From assembly GCA_016783825.1 (NCBI GenBank), contig JADHVV010000022.1, forward strand, positions 1-35,557: 35,557 nucleotides of DNA. The letters run 5' to 3'. The position numbers and the translations under genes are program-made. This DNA comes from Candidatus Zhuqueibacterota bacterium. Lineage in GTDB: Bacteria; Zhuqueibacterota; Zhuqueibacteria; Thermofontimicrobiales; Thermofontimicrobiaceae. Positions 33,901 through 35,557 of the stretch are shown piece after piece (the stretch's first letter is position 1; each line of letters begins with the position of its first letter). The notes under the pieces are model-generated. The model was not told where the DNA came from and searched no databases. It saw only the letters and a program-made list of their open reading frames with translations.

Positions 33901-35557
33901 TCAACTTATGGCTACCAGTACATCGACACAACACCACCGGAACTGGTTGCTGCTCAAATGTTATCCGAGAATAAAGTAACAGTAACGTTTTCCGAGCCTG
34001 TGGAGCAAGCTTCGGCAGAGGCAGAAGCAAATTATTCGATAACGAATAATATCTCAATCGTAGCAGCAGTATTGCAACAGGATTTAGTAACTGTCGAATT
34101 AACCACATCTGTTCATGCAGAAGGCGATTATTCGGTTTCTGTTAGCAACGTTAAAGACAGAGCAACGAATCCAAATATAATCGTTCCCAACAGTTCAGTG
34201 AATTACAACTATGTTGATACTGTCAAACCAACTATTGCTTCAGTTCAACCTGAAAATGAAAACTTATTAACGGTGAAATTCTCTGAACCTGTTGAGCAAG
34301 CTTCGGCAGAACTAAAAGGTAATTACAGTATTTCGGGCGGTATTCAAGTTAACAGCGCTACGCTGGTTAGTGACTCCACTGTTCAGCTGGCTACTTCTTT
34401 GCACCTGGAACAGGGATATACATTAACTGTTAACAATGTAAAAGACAGGGCTGCCAATCCCAACTCGATAGTGTCCAATTCAACTTATGGCTACCAATAC
34501 AATGACACCACACCACCGGAGTTGGTTTCTGCTCTGGCGCAATTAGAAAACAAAGTTGTACTAACATTTTCTGAACCGGTGGAACAAGCTTCTGCAGAAA
34601 CAGCAGCTAATTATTCCATAACAAATAATATATCTGTACTTGGCGTTTCATTACTGGCAGATTTGAAGACGGTTGAGTTAACAACATCAGTTCATGTTGA
34701 AGGCGATTATACGGTTTATATCAGTAACGTTACAGACAGAGCTACTAATCCAAACGCAATCGCTCCTAACAGTTCTTTTGATTACAATTATGTTGACACA
34801 ATAAAACCAACAATTCTTTCTGCCTGGTTGGATAAAGACCATAAGCTCATTGTTAAGTTTTCCGAATTACTTGATCAAACATCTGCGCAACTAAAATCTA
34901 ATTATTCAATATCCGGTGGTATCGTGATTCACAGCGCTACTCTGATGAGTGATTCCACTGTTCAGTTAGTTACGTCAAAACATCAGGAACAGGGATATAC
35001 ATTAACAGTGAACAATGTCAAAGATCGGGCTGCAAATCCAAATGTAATTTTGCCCAATTCGACATACGGTTACCAGTACAACGATACAACTCCACCGGAA
35101 TTGGTATCGGCTCAGGCTTCGTTGGAAAACAAAGTAACAGTTACATTTAATGAACCTGTCGAACAAGGCTCTGCTGAAACTGTTGCCAACTATTCTATCT
35201 CAAATAATATTTCTGTACTTGCTGCTTCATTACAGCCGGATTTAGTAACTGTTGAATTAACCACTTCAGTTCAAGCAGAAGGCAATTATACGGTTTCAGT
35301 TAGCAATGTCAAGGACAGAGCCGTTAATCCAAATACAATCGCTCCCAACAGTTCATTGGATTACGCTTATGTTGACAACACGAAACCAACTATTGCTTCG
35401 GTTCAACTGGAAAACGAAAATTTATTAGTCGTTAAATTCTCCGAACCGCTGGAACAGGCTTCAGCAGAACAGAAAAATAATTACTCAATTTCCGGCGGAA
35501 TTCAAGTTAACAGCGCCACATTGGTCAGTGATTCCACAGTTCATTTGGCAACTTCAA
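30997..35557 (+). CDS. Giant secreted FN3 / SbsA-type Ig-like repeat protein (partial, runs off the window)
   Basis: From ATG 30997 (SD GAGGAAGG) the frame is open for 1520 codons to the window end, without a stop. A signal peptide (about 1-27) is followed by one fibronectin type III domain (about 31-109, LKVTWNKNTEDDLIGYKVYW). From residue 115 come Ig-like domains of 95-98 residues, starting near 115, 213, 309, 405, 502, 597, 693, 789, 886 and 982, and continuing. Each has the pattern VxFSExVexxSAExxxNY, a VxLTTSxHxEGxYT stretch and NVKDRAxNPN, as in SbsA/Big_5 domains. The first seven are diverged; the last eight alternate A and B types in 579-nt units. Likely a surface adhesin or stalk; the C-terminus (and any T9SS tail) is outside. 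Confidence 0.88.
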   Translation, partial: MKNTTRFWMQFFTAVFCLFIFSALTADLAADELKVTWNKNTEDDLIGYKVYWGTSSRTYSNNFYVGTDTTYMVPDLSQGNEYFFAVTAIDTANNESAYSDEVSYSLAASDETPPTLVSLQITSATNIEIIFSEQLNKTTAETISNYQINKGIVVSSAVLDENGQKVTLTTSPHSDDTYEITINNIEDLAGNQIATDTKYQYEYDIIRDTFEVTDVQVIDYSHLDITFSNTVDPTSAQNISNYTIFSDVSVVSAVVDGSGDKVHLVTSQHLPDQYIIRISNIQDVENPPNTITESTHIYSVADVTHPHIDSVRVEGETNIYVVFDESIDTVSAETESNYQVSPGITILNAKIATNNTVNLTTTPHVEGSYTLQLSGIKDLADPPNSVDPPISYSYDIADIWSPTIDTVLFTNERQIDVIFSEAVEKNSAELESNYQIFNGVSIFSAELDPDNRTVHLSTSPHSEKVYYLTAVNIKDRAANPNTIADGAYKIYEFVDTFAPYVESVTSINKNLVDVLFSESLDNVSVENIENFNISPAISISSAILDNDGKTVHLTTGNHSSGNYTLSANNAKDLAGNVMTEASNTPYIFVDTTPPTVTEIEIVDGNTLNVHFSEAVEKLSSESLTNYNINNGITISAANLDQNQLFVQLKTSDHSEEVYTITVSGVLDQSIPPNAIDTTSLNYLFNDSEPPEITDVAAVEKNRVKIEFNEKVESVSAENINNYQIENNLQVSNAELDSSEKIVFLTTADHVDGNLYFLTVENIKDQANTPNTIIKVENRPYNYTDSEQPTLVSAQTALANKVIVTFSEPVDEASAETFANYQVNNNIVVSGAVLQPDLVTVELTTSAHVEGDYTVSVSNVKDRAADPNTIAPNSSLDYAYGDDTKPTIASVQAENENLLIVKFSEAVDQTSAEQKSNYSISDGIQINSATLVSDSTVHLATSKHLEQGYTLTVSNVRDRAANPNTILPNSTYGYQYIDTTPPELVAAQMLSENKVTVTFSEPVEQASAEAEANYSITNNISIVAAVLQQDLVTVELTTSVHAEGDYSVSVSNVKDRATNPNIIVPNSSVNYNYVDTVKPTIASVQPENENLLTVKFSEPVEQASAELKGNYSISGGIQVNSATLVSDSTVQLATSLHLEQGYTLTVNNVKDRAANPNSIVSNSTYGYQYNDTTPPELVSALAQLENKVVLTFSEPVEQASAETAANYSITNNISVLGVSLLADLKTVELTTSVHVEGDYTVYISNVTDRATNPNAIAPNSSFDYNYVDTIKPTILSAWLDKDHKLIVKFSELLDQTSAQLKSNYSISGGIVIHSATLMSDSTVQLVTSKHQEQGYTLTVNNVKDRAANPNVILPNSTYGYQYNDTTPPELVSAQASLENKVTVTFNEPVEQGSAETVANYSISNNISVLAASLQPDLVTVELTTSVQAEGNYTVSVSNVKDRAVNPNTIAPNSSLDYAYVDNTKPTIASVQLENENLLVVKFSEPLEQASAEQKNNYSISGGIQVNSATLVSDSTVHLATS
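33361..35557 (+). repeat. Tandem 579-nt repeat, four units (last incomplete)
   Basis: Equivalent codons (LVSAQ/LVAAQ) recur at 33364, 33943, 34522 and 35101, exactly 579 nt apart, so each unit is 193 codons and holds one A-type and one B-type Ig-like domain. Units are clearly alike at DNA level (for example around CCAATTCAACTTATGGCTACC), unlike the upstream domains. The fourth unit is cut by the window edge. Confidence 0.92.

Noticed and set aside
33361-35557. Possible CRISPR array or satellite in the long tandem repeat
   Set aside because: Units are 579 nt, lie in one open reading frame and encode Ig-like domains; there is no short repeat-spacer pattern. No CRISPR array is seen anywhere in the window.

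Overview
The window is low-GC bacterial DNA. Three things suggest an uncultured FCB-group lineage outside Bacteroidota proper, Calditrichota/KSB1-like: T9SS-type C-terminal sorting domains (NYPNPFNP), a hybrid two-component sensor with double propeller, and good Shine-Dalgarno sites together with textbook sigma-70 promoters (TTGACA, 17 bp, TATAxT). Bacteroidota proper normally lack the last two. This placement is inference; no 16S rRNA gene is present.

Layout. 1-1212: non-coding, with repeats, a tRNA-Arg(CCT) with its own promoter and terminator, and an outward-facing promoter at the left edge. 1213-2895 (-): a gamma-glutamyltransferase lipoprotein. 3283-7835 (+): a propeller/Y_Y_Y/histidine kinase and, in a different frame with a TTGA overlap, its receiver/AraC output half. 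8177-12184 (+): secreted proteins, namely an S74-chaperone surface protein, a broken dockerin/cohesin/T9SS gene and an SBBP-propeller T9SS protein. 12493-19199 (-): a partner-switching module with an RsbV-like STAS protein, an RsbW-like kinase and three SpoIIE/RsbU-type phosphatases carrying different sensor parts (receiver, double GAF, membrane plus GAF). 19715-30252 (-): housekeeping genes (pgi, a FadL/PorV-like outer-membrane protein, a CsgG-like protein, apt, acyP, a SLOG protein, asnS, gpsA, purM, a DUF4416 protein). 30628-30894 (+): an uncertain small ORF. 30997 to the window end (+): the first 1520 codons of a giant secreted repeat protein with one FN3 domain and about 15 SbsA-type Ig-like domains. 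The last eight form exact 579-nt two-domain tandem units.

Intergenic spaces are packed with dispersed palindromic or terminal-inverted-repeat elements. At least three families recur within the window, one is nested inside another, and several minus-strand genes end at or inside a repeat arm.

How the genes fit together. The sensor/AraC pair lies directly upstream of the S74 surface protein, whose promoter carries a 17-bp direct repeat spaced 21 bp next to the -35, the classic AraC-type site geometry. The partner-switching cluster looks like a three-input switch feeding one kinase/antagonist pair, with no sigma factor nearby. The housekeeping genes are not one pathway but share the minus strand.
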